Below the pieces are notes generated by a model. It had not been told where the DNA came from. It saw nothing but the letters and a program-made list of their open reading frames with translations, and made no database searches. A stretch of DNA of 64,000 nucleotides. Source: Paenibacillus piscarius. Lineage in GTDB: Bacteria; Bacillota; Bacilli; Paenibacillales; Paenibacillaceae. Below are positions 63,252-64,000 of this stretch, in pieces (within the stretch, counting starts at the first letter, position 1; each line of letters opens with the position of its first letter). The stretch is taken from positions 124,001-188,000 of the forward strand of contig NZ_JAIEUI010000007.1 in assembly GCF_022234545.1 (NCBI RefSeq), read 5' to 3'. The translations under genes and the position numbers were made by a program.

Positions 63252-64000
63252 TTATGACTGGATTTCAGAACGAGAAGCTGAATTTTTCCTCCATGACCAG
63301 GCAACTACCGGAATAAGCAGCAAGGACATCAAACCTCCGGCAAGTGAAAGCATGGAATAGCCGGCACCAGCCATAACCACGCCAGACATAGCGCCGCCGG
63401 ATGCGCCAGCTAGCGCAATCAGCACATCGACCGTACCTTGCGTCTTCGCACGAACCTTCGGCATTGTGGAGTCGATAATGGCTGCCGTTCCGCTAATCAG
63501 GCCAAAGTTCCAGCCTAAGCCAAGAAGCGCCAACGCTACAATAAGCAAGCCCATGGATTCGCCTGGTGCAAAAGCCGCAGTTAAACCCGCCAGCAGCAAT
63601 GTTACGCCTGATGCATAGGACATAAAGGAGCGCCCAAGCTTATCCACCAGCACGCCAGTCAGCAGGGAAGGCAAATACATGCATGCAACATGGATGCCGA
63701 TCACCAGACCTGCATCACCAAGACCATGGCCATGCTGCTTCATATGAACGGGCGTCATGACCATAATGCCTACCATTACGATTTGGGTAAGCACCATAAC
63801 CGTTGCTCCGACAATAAGTCCTGTCCGGTTATGGGTGCTCCGCGGACGGCCTGCGTCCCCCTTCGCCTGGAGGTTTATTCCGCCTTTCACCTGCGTGCCT
63901 GTATTCAGGCTCTCCCCTTCGGCTATTGCCTTGGCAACGATAAACGGATCAGGGTGAAGAAACAGCAGCAGCACCAGGCCCGCTATCAAATAAGCAGCTG
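63252..64000 (-). CDS. MFS transporter, C-terminal half (truncated by window edge)
   Basis: The frame is open to base 64000, so the N-terminus is missing. The visible about 249 residues begin at the end of the first six-helix bundle, pass a long cytoplasmic loop (GTQVKGGINLQAKGDAGRPR) and contain six membrane segments (LIVGATVMVLTQIVMVGIMVM ... LSLAGGLMSLLLIPVVAW). The motif GVLVDKLGRSFM between helices 8 and 9 is the MFS A-like motif. Substrate unknown. Confidence 0.85.
   Translation of the reverse strand, partial: AAYLIAGLVLLLFLHPDPFIVAKAIAEGESLNTGTQVKGGINLQAKGDAGRPRSTHNRTGLIVGATVMVLTQIVMVGIMVMTPVHMKQHGHGLGDAGLVIGIHVACMYLPSLLTGVLVDKLGRSFMSYASGVTLLLAGLTAAFAPGESMGLLIVALALLGLGWNFGLISGTAAIIDSTMPKVRAKTQGTVDVLIALAGASGGAMSGVVMAGAGYSMLSLAGGLMSLLLIPVVAWSWRKNSASRSEIQS

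Overview
The window is a chromosomal segment of a moderately GC-rich, spore-forming Firmicute, almost certainly a diazotrophic Paenibacillus. The evidence is a compact ten-gene nif operon of the Paenibacillus type (nifB-H-D-K-E-N-X-orf1-hesA-nifV), strong AGGAGG ribosome sites, B. subtilis-style gerM-rph-rdgB order, a 74-codon gerE, a T-box argS leader, a yybP-ykoY (manganese) riboswitch, and exact-consensus Zur and GlnR operators. No plasmid, phage, insertion sequence or CRISPR array was seen.

Layout. 1-4.1 kb: a truncated gene, tRNA-Arg, a 146-bp tandem repeat built from the tRNA 3' end plus its terminator, two copies of a 182-bp dispersed element, and a three-gene unit (RQC-like DNA-binding protein, small conserved protein, SEC-C/HEAT-like protein). 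4.2-9.1 kb: phosphate uptake genes pstS-pstC-pstA behind a secreted propeller-like protein, and a lipoprotein. 9.2-15.3 kb: an ABC exporter with its TetR regulator and a perfect operator, then a SWIM/SNF2 helicase. 15.3-19.8 kb: a thioredoxin-fold protein, small unknown genes, T-box-controlled argS, a third 182-bp element and a second, identical, inverted tRNA-Arg. 19.9-28.3 kb: asnB, then a peptide/nickel-type ABC importer operon ending in a methyltransferase, with a Zur box on its promoter. 28.3-43 kb: aldo/keto reductase, cupin, SPFH/NfeD pair, a secreted chitinase, rdgB-rph-gerM, pgpA, an unknown gene, more repeats, a metallo-beta-lactamase-fold hydrolase, a methyltransferase and a GH13 glucosidase.

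43.4-54.4 kb: the nif operon on the minus strand, read from one sigmaA-type promoter bracketed by two GlnR sites. It encodes the Fe protein, the MoFe protein, the FeMo-cofactor scaffold and assembly proteins, homocitrate synthase and HesA. Divergent from it is a TerC-family gene under a Mn riboswitch. A roughly 65-bp repeat lies in direct orientation just outside this nif+terC block on both sides. 55.9-64 kb: an NMT1/SsuA-type ABC importer, a heptad-repeat coiled-coil protein, a MarR-controlled hydrolase, a divergent HxlR/quinone-reductase-type pair, gerE and a truncated MFS transporter.

The most interesting signals are regulatory and repetitive: the Zur-controlled ABC operon with a methyltransferase; the 182-bp four-arm element in four copies; the inverted tRNA-Arg pair with attached repeats; the direct repeats around nif; and a MarR promoter that appears to give a leaderless mRNA. 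Family calls come from reading motifs by eye; no database search was run.
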